64,000 bases of DNA from positions 363,132-427,131 of the forward strand of contig MKTL01000006.1 of NCBI GenBank assembly GCA_001897605.1. The letters are read 5' to 3'. The translations under genes were made by a program, and so were the position numbers. Source of the stretch: Clostridiales bacterium 38-18. GTDB lineage: Bacteria > Bacillota > Clostridia > Peptostreptococcales > Acidaminobacteraceae. Within the stretch, counting starts at the first letter, position 1. The number at the start of each line of letters is the position of its first letter. Positions 25,323 to 33,668 of the stretch are shown here, one piece after another. The notes beneath the pieces are model-generated. The model did no database searches and was not told where the DNA came from. It worked only from the letters and a program-made list of their open reading frames with translations.

Positions 25323-26315
25323 ATGCTTAAAGTCATTCTTAAAAGAATCCTACACACTTTGCCCTTGTTACTTGCGATGACAATTGTCGTCTTTATCATC
25401 GTCGATGCCATGCCCGGTGATGAGCTTTCTGCTTACATTAATTCATTGCCAGAAGGGACACCTAGGCCTTCCTACGAGCAAATCAGTCAAATGAGATCGA
25501 TGCTAGAATTTGATAAACCATGGATTAACCGTTATCTCGATTGGCTTTCAGATGTACTAAGTGGGAATTTTGGTAATTCACTTTACTATAGAGCCCCTGT
25601 AGTCGATATTGTACCCAGTTTAATTTGGCACACGTTTATGATCAATTCAATTGCACTTATTTTAACTTTCTTACTTTCTATTCCAATTGGTGTTCGATCC
25701 GCTGCTCATAAGAATGGTTTTTTTGATCGCTTTATGACAACCTCTACTTTAATCTTAGTTTCTTTACCTTCTTTTTTTATCGGTCTTTATTTAATGCGCC
25801 TTTTTGCTGTTAAATTAGGTATAACGCCTGCTACCGGGATGCACTCTGTGCTTTCTGTTGTCAAAGGCTATGAAAGTAAGCAAGCAGAAATTATAGATGT
25901 ATTACACCATATGATTTTGCCTGTTATGACCTTGACCTTAGTAGAGCTTGGAACCGTTTCAAGGTATGTACGTAATGCTATGGTAGAAGTTGTTCATCAG
26001 GACTACATTAGAACAGCGCGTTCTAAAGGCTTAAAGGAAAGAGTTGTCATCTATAGACATGCCTTTAGAAACGCATTAATACCTGTTATCTCATTATTTG
26101 GTATCTTGTTTCCAACACTTTTTGTCGGTAACATCTTTGTGGAAGCAATCTTTTCATGGCCAGGTATTGGGCTTGAATTTTTAGCTGCAGTTTACAGACG
26201 CGATGCGTCAATGATATCTATGTTTATCTTATTTTTCTCGATTGCTTCAATTCTTGGTAATCTTCTAGCCGATATTTTATATGGTGTTGCAGATCCAAGA
26301 ATAAAAGTAGAGTAG
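25323..26315 (+). CDS. ABC transporter permease, DppB/OppB type
   Basis: A 330-residue permease of the peptide/nickel family with about six transmembrane helices. It shows the family N-terminus (ILKRILHTLPLLLAMTIVVFI) and the BPD_transp loop near residue 235 (QDYIRTARSKGLKERVVIYRHAFRNAL), which contacts the ATPase. AAAGGGGGAAAC precedes ATG 25323. It pairs with the DppC-type gene 9 bp downstream. No ATP-binding or substrate-binding gene is next to the pair, so the partners must be encoded elsewhere. The substrate (oligopeptide or other) is unknown. Confidence 0.92.
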   Translation: MLKVILKRILHTLPLLLAMTIVVFIIVDAMPGDELSAYINSLPEGTPRPSYEQISQMRSMLEFDKPWINRYLDWLSDVLSGNFGNSLYYRAPVVDIVPSLIWHTFMINSIALILTFLLSIPIGVRSAAHKNGFFDRFMTTSTLILVSLPSFFIGLYLMRLFAVKLGITPATGMHSVLSVVKGYESKQAEIIDVLHHMILPVMTLTLVELGTVSRYVRNAMVEVVHQDYIRTARSKGLKERVVIYRHAFRNALIPVISLFGILFPTLFVGNIFVEAIFSWPGIGLEFLAAVYRRDASMISMFILFFSIASILGNLLADILYGVADPRIKVE

Positions 26316-26324
26316 GAGGTATTT

Positions 26325-27200
26325 ATGTCCGAATCCCCTTGGAAACAATCCGTTAGAAGATTTTACAAAAATAAACTCGCCATCTTTGGCGGAATTATAC
26401 TATTATTTATTTTTGCTTTCACCTATATTGGCCCTTACTTTTCACCCTATCCCAATGATGTAATCAATGTTGTTTTAAGATATAAAGAACCCAGCCTGAG
26501 CCATCCCTTTGGAACAGACCGATTAGGTTTTGATATGATGACAAAGATTATGGAGGGCGGTAGAATTTCACTTGCGCTAGCAGCACTTTCTGCAAGTGTT
26601 ACCTTGTTTTTCGGGACAATAGTCGGAACTTTTGCAGGTTATTTTGGGAAATGGCTTGATCGTTTGTTAATGCGTATTGCTGAGTTTATCTATGTGCTTC
26701 CATTATTACCTATGATTATTGCTTTTACAGCAATTTTCACCTTCAATGTAACCCCAATGAAACGAATGATTTTTACAATGATTATCTACGGTTTTTTAAG
26801 CTTTCCTAAACTGGCTCGAATGATTCGTGGTGAAATTTTGTCCATCAAAGAGTTAGAGTACATTAAAGCTACTGAAGTCTTAGGTTTAAAAACCCATACT
26901 CGTGTTTTTAGGCATTTATTGCCCAATACCATAGGCGTAATCGTTGCTTCTACAACAGGTATTATTGCTAATGCTATTTTGCTTGAACTAACATTGTCCT
27001 TTGTAGGCATGGGCTTTCCAGCAGGCGTTGCAACCTGGGGAAATCTCATTCCTAATATACGTGGTGAAAGTTTGGTTACAGCAGGTTATTATTGGATGTG
27101 GTTTTATCCAGTCACCTTTATTTCCCTTACGATCATTAGTATAAATCTTTTAGGTGAGGGATTGCGCGACGCACTTGATCCAAAGGGTGAAGGACAGTAA
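26325..27200 (+). CDS. ABC transporter permease, DppC/OppC type
   Basis: A 291-residue partner permease with an N-terminal OppC_N segment (SVRRFYKNKLAIFGGIILL) and a BPD_transp domain with five to six helices. The coupling loop is LEYIKATEVLGLKTHTRVFRHLLPN near residues 178-202. The PSLSHPFGTDRLGFDMMTKI segment is the usual extracytoplasmic signature of DppC proteins. TAGGAGGTATTT precedes the ATG. It is the last gene of a two-gene operon; a palindrome and a separate gene follow after 91 bp. Confidence 0.92.
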   Translation: MSESPWKQSVRRFYKNKLAIFGGIILLFIFAFTYIGPYFSPYPNDVINVVLRYKEPSLSHPFGTDRLGFDMMTKIMEGGRISLALAALSASVTLFFGTIVGTFAGYFGKWLDRLLMRIAEFIYVLPLLPMIIAFTAIFTFNVTPMKRMIFTMIIYGFLSFPKLARMIRGEILSIKELEYIKATEVLGLKTHTRVFRHLLPNTIGVIVASTTGIIANAILLELTLSFVGMGFPAGVATWGNLIPNIRGESLVTAGYYWMWFYPVTFISLTIISINLLGEGLRDALDPKGEGQ

Positions 27201-27244
27201 ATTAAATCTATGTTACAACCCTTACAATAGCCTTCTTTTAAAAT

Positions 27245-27261
27245 TAGTTTATGTTAAACTA
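27245..27261 (+). promoter_or_regulatory. 17-bp palindrome at a promoter
   Basis: TAGTTTA (27245-27251), TGT, TAAACTA (27255-27261) is a perfect dyad located just upstream of a TATAAT (27266-27271) that would serve the coiled-coil protein gene. It could be an operator; no regulator is assigned. Confidence 0.4.
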
Positions 27262-27291
27262 GGACTATAATCATAGCATAAGGAGGTTATT

Positions 27292-27873
27292 ATGACACAA
27301 TGGATTGAAAAGATTAAATCACATTCACTTTGGCTTATATTTGCTCTTATAATTTCAATTTTGATTCTAGTGAGTCTTACAATATATACTGTAAATTTAA
27401 ATCGTGACTTAAATAATTCTAGCGATGAAATCAGCACGCTCAATAAATCGATTGAAGAACTTAATCTAAATAATGACACATTAAAAAGTGAAAAAGAATC
27501 CTTAATCGGTCAGCTTGCGCAATCAGCTTCCGATTATGAGGCTCAGATTAGCGAGTTAAAAACACAACTAAATGCACTTGAGGGTAATAATTATCATTAC
27601 CCAGATTATTTGGTAAGCCAGTTTAACTCAAATGGTTTTTCAGATATTCAGCAGTTTTTAAATACACTGACGGATCATCCTGAATTGATACCGACTGAAG
27701 GCATACTCGGCGGTACAATGAGATGGTATCCTGAAATGTCAATTGTATTAGATGACAAATTTGTTTATGCTTATTTTGAGGATGGTCATATTTCTGGACA
27801 CGCTATACTACAGTATAAGCTTTTAGGCAATAGTGAGGTTGAATGGCAAACGAGTCAGACTTTTATGGATTAA
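27292..27873 (+). CDS. Membrane-anchored coiled-coil hypothetical protein
   Basis: A 193-residue protein with one N-terminal transmembrane helix (residues about 14-35) and a long outside coiled coil (about 38-100, heptads rich in L, I, E, K, N and S). A globular C-terminal domain of about 85 residues contains the repeated aromatic stretch GTMRWYPEMSIVLDDKFVYAYFEDGHISGHAILQY. I do not recognise the family. The C-terminal part may be a small secreted ligand-binding or beta-sheet domain. AAGGAGGTTATT precedes ATG 27292. HPr-like and metallohydrolase genes follow closely (24 and 14 bp), suggesting one operon. Confidence 0.75.
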   Translation: MTQWIEKIKSHSLWLIFALIISILILVSLTIYTVNLNRDLNNSSDEISTLNKSIEELNLNNDTLKSEKESLIGQLAQSASDYEAQISELKTQLNALEGNNYHYPDYLVSQFNSNGFSDIQQFLNTLTDHPELIPTEGILGGTMRWYPEMSIVLDDKFVYAYFEDGHISGHAILQYKLLGNSEVEWQTSQTFMD

Positions 27874-27897
27874 TTTTATTAATTTATGGGGTGAGGA

Positions 27898-28152
27898 ATG
27901 CAATCATTTAAATTTATAGTGAAAGATCCAGTTGGTTTCCATGCAAGACCTGTATCCAAATTAGTACAAGAAGCACTAGCCTTCCAAAGTAATATAACAC
28001 TTAAATTTTTTGACACCTCGGTTAATCTAAAATCAATTTTCAGCGTCTTAGCCTTAGCCGTTCCTACTAATAGTCAGATAGAAATTATAGTGGATGGCAT
28101 AGATGAAGCATCAGCAATAGATCATCTGAAGAAAATATTGGAATCTTTATGA
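27898..28152 (+). CDS. HPr-like phosphocarrier protein
   Basis: An 84-residue HPr-fold protein. The active-site histidine is in GFHARPVSKL (His16, the counterpart of His15) and the regulatory serine of Gram-positive HPr is in NLKSIFSVLALA (about Ser47). Both key residues are present, so it could be a working PTS phosphocarrier or a second HPr. No enzyme I or HPr kinase gene is nearby. HPr usually has a GKxVNLKSIMG loop; here it is TSVNLKSIFS, slightly divergent. It starts at ATG 27898, 24 bp after the coiled-coil gene, and the metallo-hydrolase gene starts 14 bp later. Confidence 0.88.
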   Translation: MQSFKFIVKDPVGFHARPVSKLVQEALAFQSNITLKFFDTSVNLKSIFSVLALAVPTNSQIEIIVDGIDEASAIDHLKKILESL

Positions 28153-28166
28153 AGTAGGAGAAAACT

Positions 28167-28985
28167 ATGGAATTGGTTACATTGGTCGATAATTTGGTTT
28201 ATGGTGAAGGCTTAATTGGAGAACATGGTTCTTCATTCTTAATAAAAATTGGTTCAAAAAAAATCCTTTTTGACACTGGTCAAACATCGGCACTTATCAA
28301 TAATGCCATGTATATGGCGGAAGACCTAACCGACGTAGATTATGTTGTTTTAAGTCATGGTCATTACGATCATTGTGGTGGTCTTGAAGCCTTTCTGGCG
28401 ATCAACCACACCGCTAAAATTTATCTAAAACCCAAAGCATTTAGTGAAAAGCTCTCACTTAGAGACAATGTTGAACACTTTATAGGCTTTAAACTAAAAA
28501 ACCCAATTCAAGATTATACTAATGAGTTTATATTAATTGAAAAGGATACGAAGCTTACAGAACACATTGAAATCATAACTGAAATACACACCTATACACA
28601 TGACCTTGTCGATACTTCAAGGTTTTTTGTTAAGGATACAATGAATCTTGTACAAGATCCTTTCAATGATGAATTGTTTTTATTATTACATGAAGGGAAG
28701 CGATCCTTCTTATTTACTGGCTGTTCTCATAAGGGGATTCTCAACATCTTAAAAACAGCATATGAAAAAAACGCACACCAGCCCATCGATTATGTCTTTG
28801 GTGGCATGCATTTTAGTGGTGAACTTTTACGTCATTTAGATCAGTACCTGATGCAGCTTAAACATTTTGGAATCAAAGCGTTCTATATCAATCACTGTAC
28901 TGGAATTGACGGCTATTTTAGGCTCAAAATAAAATTCCCGCAAAAAGTGTTTTATGCTTTTACGGGCTTTCATGTTGAACTATAA
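28167..28985 (+). CDS. Metallo-beta-lactamase-fold hydrolase
   Basis: A 272-residue MBL-fold enzyme. The zinc motif HxHxDH reads SHGHYDHCGG at about residues 63-72. Further ligands are the histidine in FTGCSHKGI and the late INHCTG. The domain arrangement and the FGGMHFSGE segment resemble the family related to the pterin-linked RFA-P synthase of archaea, often annotated as MBL-fold metallohydrolase. The substrate is unknown. GTAGGAGAAAACT precedes the ATG. The gene ends the small operon; a folded 3' region with a terminator follows. Confidence 0.85.
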   Translation: MELVTLVDNLVYGEGLIGEHGSSFLIKIGSKKILFDTGQTSALINNAMYMAEDLTDVDYVVLSHGHYDHCGGLEAFLAINHTAKIYLKPKAFSEKLSLRDNVEHFIGFKLKNPIQDYTNEFILIEKDTKLTEHIEIITEIHTYTHDLVDTSRFFVKDTMNLVQDPFNDELFLLLHEGKRSFLFTGCSHKGILNILKTAYEKNAHQPIDYVFGGMHFSGELLRHLDQYLMQLKHFGIKAFYINHCTGIDGYFRLKIKFPQKVFYAFTGFHVEL

Positions 28986-29030
28986 AATTTTCACTTTATT
29001 TTCTAATTTAATTGAATAATTAAAAAGAGT

Positions 29031-29128
29031 GGGGGTATATAGTCGATAGACTTGAGAAGACGATTTCTTCATAGTCTAATATATATTTCCCCCCTATTTC
29101 CTCTAGTGCAGCTAGGGGATTTTTTTTA
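29031..29128 (+). ncRNA. Structured 3' region or small RNA candidate with terminator
   Basis: GGGGGTATATA (29031-29041) can pair with TATATA...CCCCC (ending 29094), enclosing a second stem TAGACT (29047-29052)/AGTCTA (29073-29078) topped by GAAGA (29056-29060)/TCTTC (29066-29070). A clean terminator follows: CCTCTAG (29100-29106), TGCAG, CTAGGGG (29112-29118), then T8. It fills the first half of the 318-bp gap between convergent genes. It may be the end of the metallohydrolase message, a processed small RNA, or both. The rest of the gap (29129-29303) is AT-rich and shows nothing I can name. Confidence 0.5.
29100..29128 (+). terminator. Intrinsic terminator after the metallohydrolase operon
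   Basis: A 7-bp stem with one G-T pair, a 5-nt loop and eight T residues. Confidence 0.85.
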
Positions 29129-29303
29129 GCCACAATTATAAATATGATGAATTATGTGAACTCGAAGAACAATGCTTTTACTATACTAATCATCATTTAT
29201 ATTAAGATACATAATTTTATAGTTTTGTAAGTTTAAGTTTATATTTGTGAAACACTTATTAATAATTACTTCAATTATATAGTATACAATAATGCCAGTA
29301 TGC

Positions 29304-29750
29304 TTAAAGTTCCTCGTTGTAGGGAACTATAGGCTTTCTTTTTAAAGGACTCGATAGGATAATAGAGGTTCTTGTATCACCAATTCTTTGAATTTTGTCG
29401 AGCAACGCCTCAAGCTTGTGTGTGTCCTCACAAACGACACGAACGGTCATGCAATCCTCACCGGTAACATGATGACATTCAACAATCTCTCTCTCATCGT
29501 AGGCCAGCTTTTTAAACCGCTCATGTGAACTGACCTTCATGGCAACGTGAATGTATGCTTCTACATGTAATTGAAGCTTTTTAGGATTAATAACTGCTGT
29601 ATAACCTTCGATAACACCACTTTCTTCAAGTCGTCGTATACGTTCTGATACGGCAGGTGAGGTAAGGTTAACGCGCTGTCCAAGCTCTTTCATTGATACA
29701 CGAGCTTCCTGTTGAAGAATCTTTAAAATTCGAAGATCTGTTAAATCCAT
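29304..29750 (-). CDS. Lrp/AsnC-family transcriptional regulator
   Basis: A 148-residue feast/famine regulator. The N-terminal helix-turn-helix is at about residues 6-50 (LRILKILQQEARVSMKELGQ, NLTSPAVSERIRRLEESGVI). The C-terminal RAM ligand domain includes ECHHVTGEDCMTVRVVCED, with the glycine/aspartate pocket that senses amino acids. The length is typical. It is divergent from the carboxyltransferase gene with a 142-bp shared upstream region, so it probably regulates itself and perhaps that gene. The ATG at 29750 is preceded by AGGGAGTTTAAC on the minus strand. Confidence 0.92.
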   Translation of the reverse strand: MDLTDLRILKILQQEARVSMKELGQRVNLTSPAVSERIRRLEESGVIEGYTAVINPKKLQLHVEAYIHVAMKVSSHERFKKLAYDEREIVECHHVTGEDCMTVRVVCEDTHKLEALLDKIQRIGDTRTSIILSSPLKRKPIVPYNEEL

Positions 29751-29892
29751 GTTAAACTCCCTAATTATATTAAGTCTAATTCAAAATATATTTATTTAAT
29801 TAACCAAGATTAGTCTATCACTTTTCCAATCTCCTGTACAGTTATATGTACAAATGTTAAACTTTTGATGAATAAGCGTAGGAGGGTTCATT

Positions 29893-31290
29893 ATGGCCAC
29901 TATAAAAATTACAGAGACAATTTTAAGAGATGCACATCAATCCTTAATTGCGACTAGACTTAAAACAAATGAAATGATCCCAATTTTAGAAGATTTGGAT
30001 GCAGTGGGTTATTACGCCTTAGAGTGCTGGGGCGGTGCAACTTTTGATGCATCTTTAAGATATTTAAACGAAAATCCATGGGAAAGACTAAGAATAATTA
30101 GAAAGCACGTTCAAAATACGAAGCTACAAATGCTTTTAAGAGGACAAAATCTCTTAGGCTACAAGCATTATCCAGACGATGTCGTTTCTGAATTTGTAAA
30201 AAAATCAGTTGCCAATGGAATTGATATCATTCGAATTTTTGATGCTTTAAACGATATAAGAAACTTAGAAACTGCTTTATTAACCACTAAGAAGGAAGGT
30301 GCTCACGCGCAAGCGGCTATTTCATATACCATTAGTCCAGCACATACAATTGAAAAGTATATTGCTCTTGCGAAGGATATGGAATCATTAGGTGCTGATT
30401 CGATCTGTATCAAGGATATGTCAGGTTTATTGACACCATATGAAGCAGAAAAATTAGTAAACGCATTAAAGTCTAACATCCAAGTCCCATTAGAGATCCA
30501 TTCACATTATACCAGCGGACTTGCATCAATGACCTATCTAAAAGCCATTGAAGCAGGAGTAGATATTATAGATACTGCTATATCACCATTTGCACTTGGA
30601 ACTTCTCAGCCTGCAACTGAGCCTATGGTAGCAGCCCTCTCTGGCTCGCCATTCGATACGGGTCTCAGCTTAAATAAACTTGATAAAATTACTCAATATT
30701 TTACTCCAATCCGCGAGAAAGCAATCGATACAGGATTACTAGATCCCAAAATGCTCGGCGTTGATATCAACACCTTAGTTTATCAAGTACCTGGCGGAAT
30801 GTTGTCCAATCTGGTATCTCAATTGAAGGCTCAAAATGCACTTGATAAATATGAGGAAGTCTTGAAGGAAGTCCCAAGAGTTAGAGAGGATCTCGGTTAT
30901 CCACCACTTGTAACGCCAACCAGTCAAATGGTAGGCACACAAGCAGTTCTAAACGTCATCACAGGCGAAAGATACAAAATGGTTCCTAAAGAGATCAAAG
31001 AATACGTTCGTGGTATGTATGGTCGTCCGACCGTTGAAATAAAAGATGAGATTGTCAAAAAAATCATAGGCAACGAGGAAGTCATCACTTGCAGACCTGC
31101 TGATTTACTAAAACCAGTAATTGCACTTGAAACAGAAAAGATAAAAGAGTATATTGAAGAGGACGAGGACGTCTTATCTTATATTCTTTTCCCAAATGTT
31201 GCTAAGGATTATTTTAAATTCAGACAAGCTCAGAAATACAATATTGATTCTGATTTGGTAGATAAGGAAGAAAAAACGCATCCCGTCTAA
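29893..31290 (+). CDS. Carboxyltransferase subunit (pyruvate carboxylase B / oxaloacetate decarboxylase alpha type)
   Basis: A 465-residue HMGL-like TIM barrel plus the conserved carboxylase C-terminal region. It transfers carboxyl groups between oxaloacetate and biotin. Family motifs are ETILRDAHQSLIATR, LECWGGATFDASLRYL, RGQNLLGYKHYPDDVV, the metal/lysine segment ADSICIKDMSGLLTP and the histidine pair IHSHYTSG. The protein ends after the PYC_OADA domain and lacks a biotinyl (AMKM) domain. The biotin carrier and the beta or biotin-carboxylase subunits are not in the window. The gene could be pycB or oadA. GTAGGAGGGTTCATT precedes ATG 29893. A small membrane protein gene follows 19 bp later. 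Confidence 0.9.
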   Translation: MATIKITETILRDAHQSLIATRLKTNEMIPILEDLDAVGYYALECWGGATFDASLRYLNENPWERLRIIRKHVQNTKLQMLLRGQNLLGYKHYPDDVVSEFVKKSVANGIDIIRIFDALNDIRNLETALLTTKKEGAHAQAAISYTISPAHTIEKYIALAKDMESLGADSICIKDMSGLLTPYEAEKLVNALKSNIQVPLEIHSHYTSGLASMTYLKAIEAGVDIIDTAISPFALGTSQPATEPMVAALSGSPFDTGLSLNKLDKITQYFTPIREKAIDTGLLDPKMLGVDINTLVYQVPGGMLSNLVSQLKAQNALDKYEEVLKEVPRVREDLGYPPLVTPTSQMVGTQAVLNVITGERYKMVPKEIKEYVRGMYGRPTVEIKDEIVKKIIGNEEVITCRPADLLKPVIALETEKIKEYIEEDEDVLSYILFPNVAKDYFKFRQAQKYNIDSDLVDKEEKTHPV

Positions 31291-31309
31291 TTCAACGTTG
31301 GAGGCATAA

Positions 31310-31657
31310 ATGTTTCAAAAGAAAGAAAATGCAGTGGATCGAGCAACCAAACAAAAAATGAGAGAAGCTGAAAACGAAAAATTAATCTACGATACTTGGC
31401 CACAAAGCCGAGAAAATGGGAAATTGAAGTTTGTAATTAGATTTGGCGCTGTTACTTGGGGATTACCAACTTTCTTAATTTACTCTGTTATTATGATGGT
31501 TTTAAATTTCTTTGTTAAAGATAGTGTCAAGTATGATTTTGCTCAAGCCATCATTGCCATTTTATTCTTCGTGATATTTGGTACCATTTACGGCCATTTT
31601 ATCTGGAACAAGAATGAAAAGATCTATAGAAAAAAATTCCCATATAAAAAGAAATAA
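31310..31657 (+). CDS. Small two-helix membrane protein
   Basis: A 115-residue protein with a charged N-terminus (about 35 residues rich in K, R and E) and two hydrophobic helices, about residues 47-68 and 79-102, followed by a basic tail (YRKKFPYKKK). I do not recognise the family. It is in the operon of the carboxyltransferase (19-bp gap), but its sequence does not match the usual OadG/gamma pattern, so a subunit role is only a possibility. GTTGGAGGCATAA precedes the ATG. Confidence 0.7.
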   Translation: MFQKKENAVDRATKQKMREAENEKLIYDTWPQSRENGKLKFVIRFGAVTWGLPTFLIYSVIMMVLNFFVKDSVKYDFAQAIIAILFFVIFGTIYGHFIWNKNEKIYRKKFPYKKK

Positions 31658-31666
31658 AGTAAGTAG

Positions 31667-31697
31667 CACCCTTTGATGTCTCAAAGGGTGTTTTTTA
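31667..31697 (+). terminator. Intrinsic terminator of the carboxyltransferase operon
   Basis: CACCCTTTGA (31667-31676), TGTC loop, TCAAAGGGTG (31681-31690), then TTTTTTATTTTTT. Confidence 0.92.
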
Positions 31698-31768
31698 TTT
31701 TTTGTATTGCAATTACCATTATATGGAAGTATAATAACAATATCCATTATTTTACAGTTGAGGCTAAT

Positions 31769-32497
31769 ATGATCTATTTACTAAAAAGTCCCTATACAGA
31801 AAAGCTCTATCATAAAATAAGAATGTCAGTTGTTAATCTTTCATTAATCACTAAAGAAATGCTTGAAGTCTTCCAAGATGATGACATTTTAGTTGTGGAG
31901 GATGAAAATAAGGCTCTGCTTGAGGGAATAGCTATAAATCGCAAGAATATAATAATCTTAGGAGAGGCCGACGAGGATTATCGTTCTATTACTAAATTCC
32001 AAAGCATAGAACAAATAAAAGTCTTACTTTCTGATCAATTTTTTCCTTTATATTTCTGCACAAGTACAGATGTCTTTTCCATAAGCGAGACACAGATGTA
32101 CACGATTGGCAATCAGTATGAAATCGAATATTTCATTTGTCTAAACTTTAATGCCAATTCAGCTTTTTCTTTATTCAAATGGAGTACAGATCATCTCACT
32201 AAACTACCAAATAAAGAAATGTTATACGTAATTAACAACATCAATGATTTGAAAAATGAACCTAGCTCAGAAATACTTAGCTTAATTGAATCGAGTCGAA
32301 GAAAGGGTAATACCATGGTCTTCAGCTTTCCATTAAAAAGCAAACTAGATTTTCAGATTCTAGAGTCCACAAATTTCCTTATAACTCTTTTTAAGGATAA
32401 GTTAAACGAACGAGCTATTTCGTATGGCAATAAGTGTTCTCAGATCATTGATGTGATTTTGAAGGATGAGGAGATAATATACTGTGATCGTAAGTGA
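31769..32497 (+). CDS. Hypothetical protein at the head of the Tad locus
   Basis: A 242-residue protein of unknown family. Its position, immediately before the CpaF/TadA ATPase with a 14-nt overlap, is where a CpaE/TadZ localisation factor is often found. Its profile (early alpha/beta region with VVEDENKAL and IIILGEADEDY; later TMVFSFPLKSKL) might be a divergent receiver/ParA-like fold, but no Walker A motif is visible. The ATG at 31769 is preferred because TGAGG lies about 8 nt upstream. The earlier in-frame ATG at 31673 sits inside the terminator stem of the previous operon. Confidence 0.7.
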   Translation: MIYLLKSPYTEKLYHKIRMSVVNLSLITKEMLEVFQDDDILVVEDENKALLEGIAINRKNIIILGEADEDYRSITKFQSIEQIKVLLSDQFFPLYFCTSTDVFSISETQMYTIGNQYEIEYFICLNFNANSAFSLFKWSTDHLTKLPNKEMLYVINNINDLKNEPSSEILSLIESSRRKGNTMVFSFPLKSKLDFQILESTNFLITLFKDKLNERAISYGNKCSQIIDVILKDEEIIYCDRK

Positions 32498-33668
32498 AAT
32501 AGTTGAACAATTAAAGATAGAAATTTTAGAAGCGTCTCTAGGGGATGATGAGGATGCGCTAAATCGTTTTCTAAATCATAGAGTAGATTTAGAAACTCAA
32601 TTAGGCGTACATGAAAAAAAATCACTCCTACAATGCCTTAAGCAGGATTTGTTTGGATATGGTATCATTCAACCACTTTTAGATCATCCAGAAGTCACAG
32701 AAATTATGATCAATGGATTAAACAGTATTTTTTATGAATCAAATGGTCTTTTACACCTTTCAGAAATTAATTTTCATACGCATGATCAATTGATGCAACT
32801 GATCTACAAGGTTGCAAATGAAGTAGGGCGAGAGGTTAATCTAACTCATCCTACCTTGGATGCAAGGCTAAAGGATGGTTCAAGAGTAAATGTCGTACTT
32901 GATCCAATTGCGCTTAATGGTCCAATCGTCACCATTAGGAAATTTAAGAAAGCACTGATTCGAACACAGGACTTAATAGATAACGAAATGTTTGATTCAG
33001 AGATCGCACTGTTTATGTCTAAAATAATAAAATCTAAATACAATTTATTTGTTTGTGGAAGTACAGGTTCTGGAAAGACAACGCTATTAAATTGCCTTTC
33101 AGACTATATTCCAACATATGAAAGGATTATAACTATAGAGGATGCAGCTGAGCTTAAATTATTAAATCATAAAAATTTGGTTTCTCTAGAAACGAGATTG
33201 TCAAAAAATGAAGCAAGTGTATCTACCAGTCATTTAATAAAAAACGCCTTAAGGATGCGACCGGATAGAATCATTGTAGGTGAGGTACGAGGAGAGGAAA
33301 TCATTGATATGCTTCAAGCCATGAATACAGGACATGATGGCTCTTTATCAACTGGACATTCTAACTCTGCCTTAGATATGCTGGTTAGACTTGAAGTCAT
33401 TGCTTGCAGCCATAGTGAGGTCAATGCAAGTTTAATTCGGAGACAAATCATATCCGCAATTGATTTTATAATCTTTGTTGAAAAACTTCCGGATGGAAAA
33501 CGATGTGTTACTGAAATTTGTGAACTGCTAAAAATACCAGATGATTATTCTATTAACGTGCTCTACACGCTTTCTGATTTTAACAGAATTAAATGCGATG
33601 ATTTGCTGTCCACTATCGTAAACAACACTAAGCTACGGAGATATCAAGAATATGATAAATCAAATTAA
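32484..33668 (+). CDS. tadA: Tad/Flp pilus assembly ATPase (CpaF/TadA family)
   Basis: A 394-residue type II/IV secretion ATPase that powers Flp pilus assembly. The N-terminal helical region is followed by YGIIQPLLDHPEVTEIMING, typical of CpaF. Then come Walker A CGSTGSGKTTLLNC (about residue 192), the Asp box ITIEDAAEL, Walker B MRPDRIIVGEVRGEE and the histidine box TGHDGSLSTGH. The start is GTG 32484, preceded by GAGGAGATAATATACT, and overlaps the previous gene. A T4SS VirB11 role is less likely because TadB/TadC and a pilin follow directly. Confidence 0.93.
   Translation: MIVSEIVEQLKIEILEASLGDDEDALNRFLNHRVDLETQLGVHEKKSLLQCLKQDLFGYGIIQPLLDHPEVTEIMINGLNSIFYESNGLLHLSEINFHTHDQLMQLIYKVANEVGREVNLTHPTLDARLKDGSRVNVVLDPIALNGPIVTIRKFKKALIRTQDLIDNEMFDSEIALFMSKIIKSKYNLFVCGSTGSGKTTLLNCLSDYIPTYERIITIEDAAELKLLNHKNLVSLETRLSKNEASVSTSHLIKNALRMRPDRIIVGEVRGEEIIDMLQAMNTGHDGSLSTGHSNSALDMLVRLEVIACSHSEVNASLIRRQIISAIDFIIFVEKLPDGKRCVTEICELLKIPDDYSINVLYTLSDFNRIKCDDLLSTIVNNTKLRRYQEYDKSN

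Noticed and set aside
29031-29128. 6S RNA
   Set aside because: It lacks the 160-200-nt length and the long helix with a central bubble; only a small RNA candidate is justified.
29129-29303. Regulatory element in the second half of the convergent gap
   Set aside because: AT-rich sequence without repeats, hairpins or frames that I can support.
32484-33668. VirB11-type conjugation ATPase
   Set aside because: Directly followed by TadB/TadC-like and pilin genes, with no other T4SS genes.
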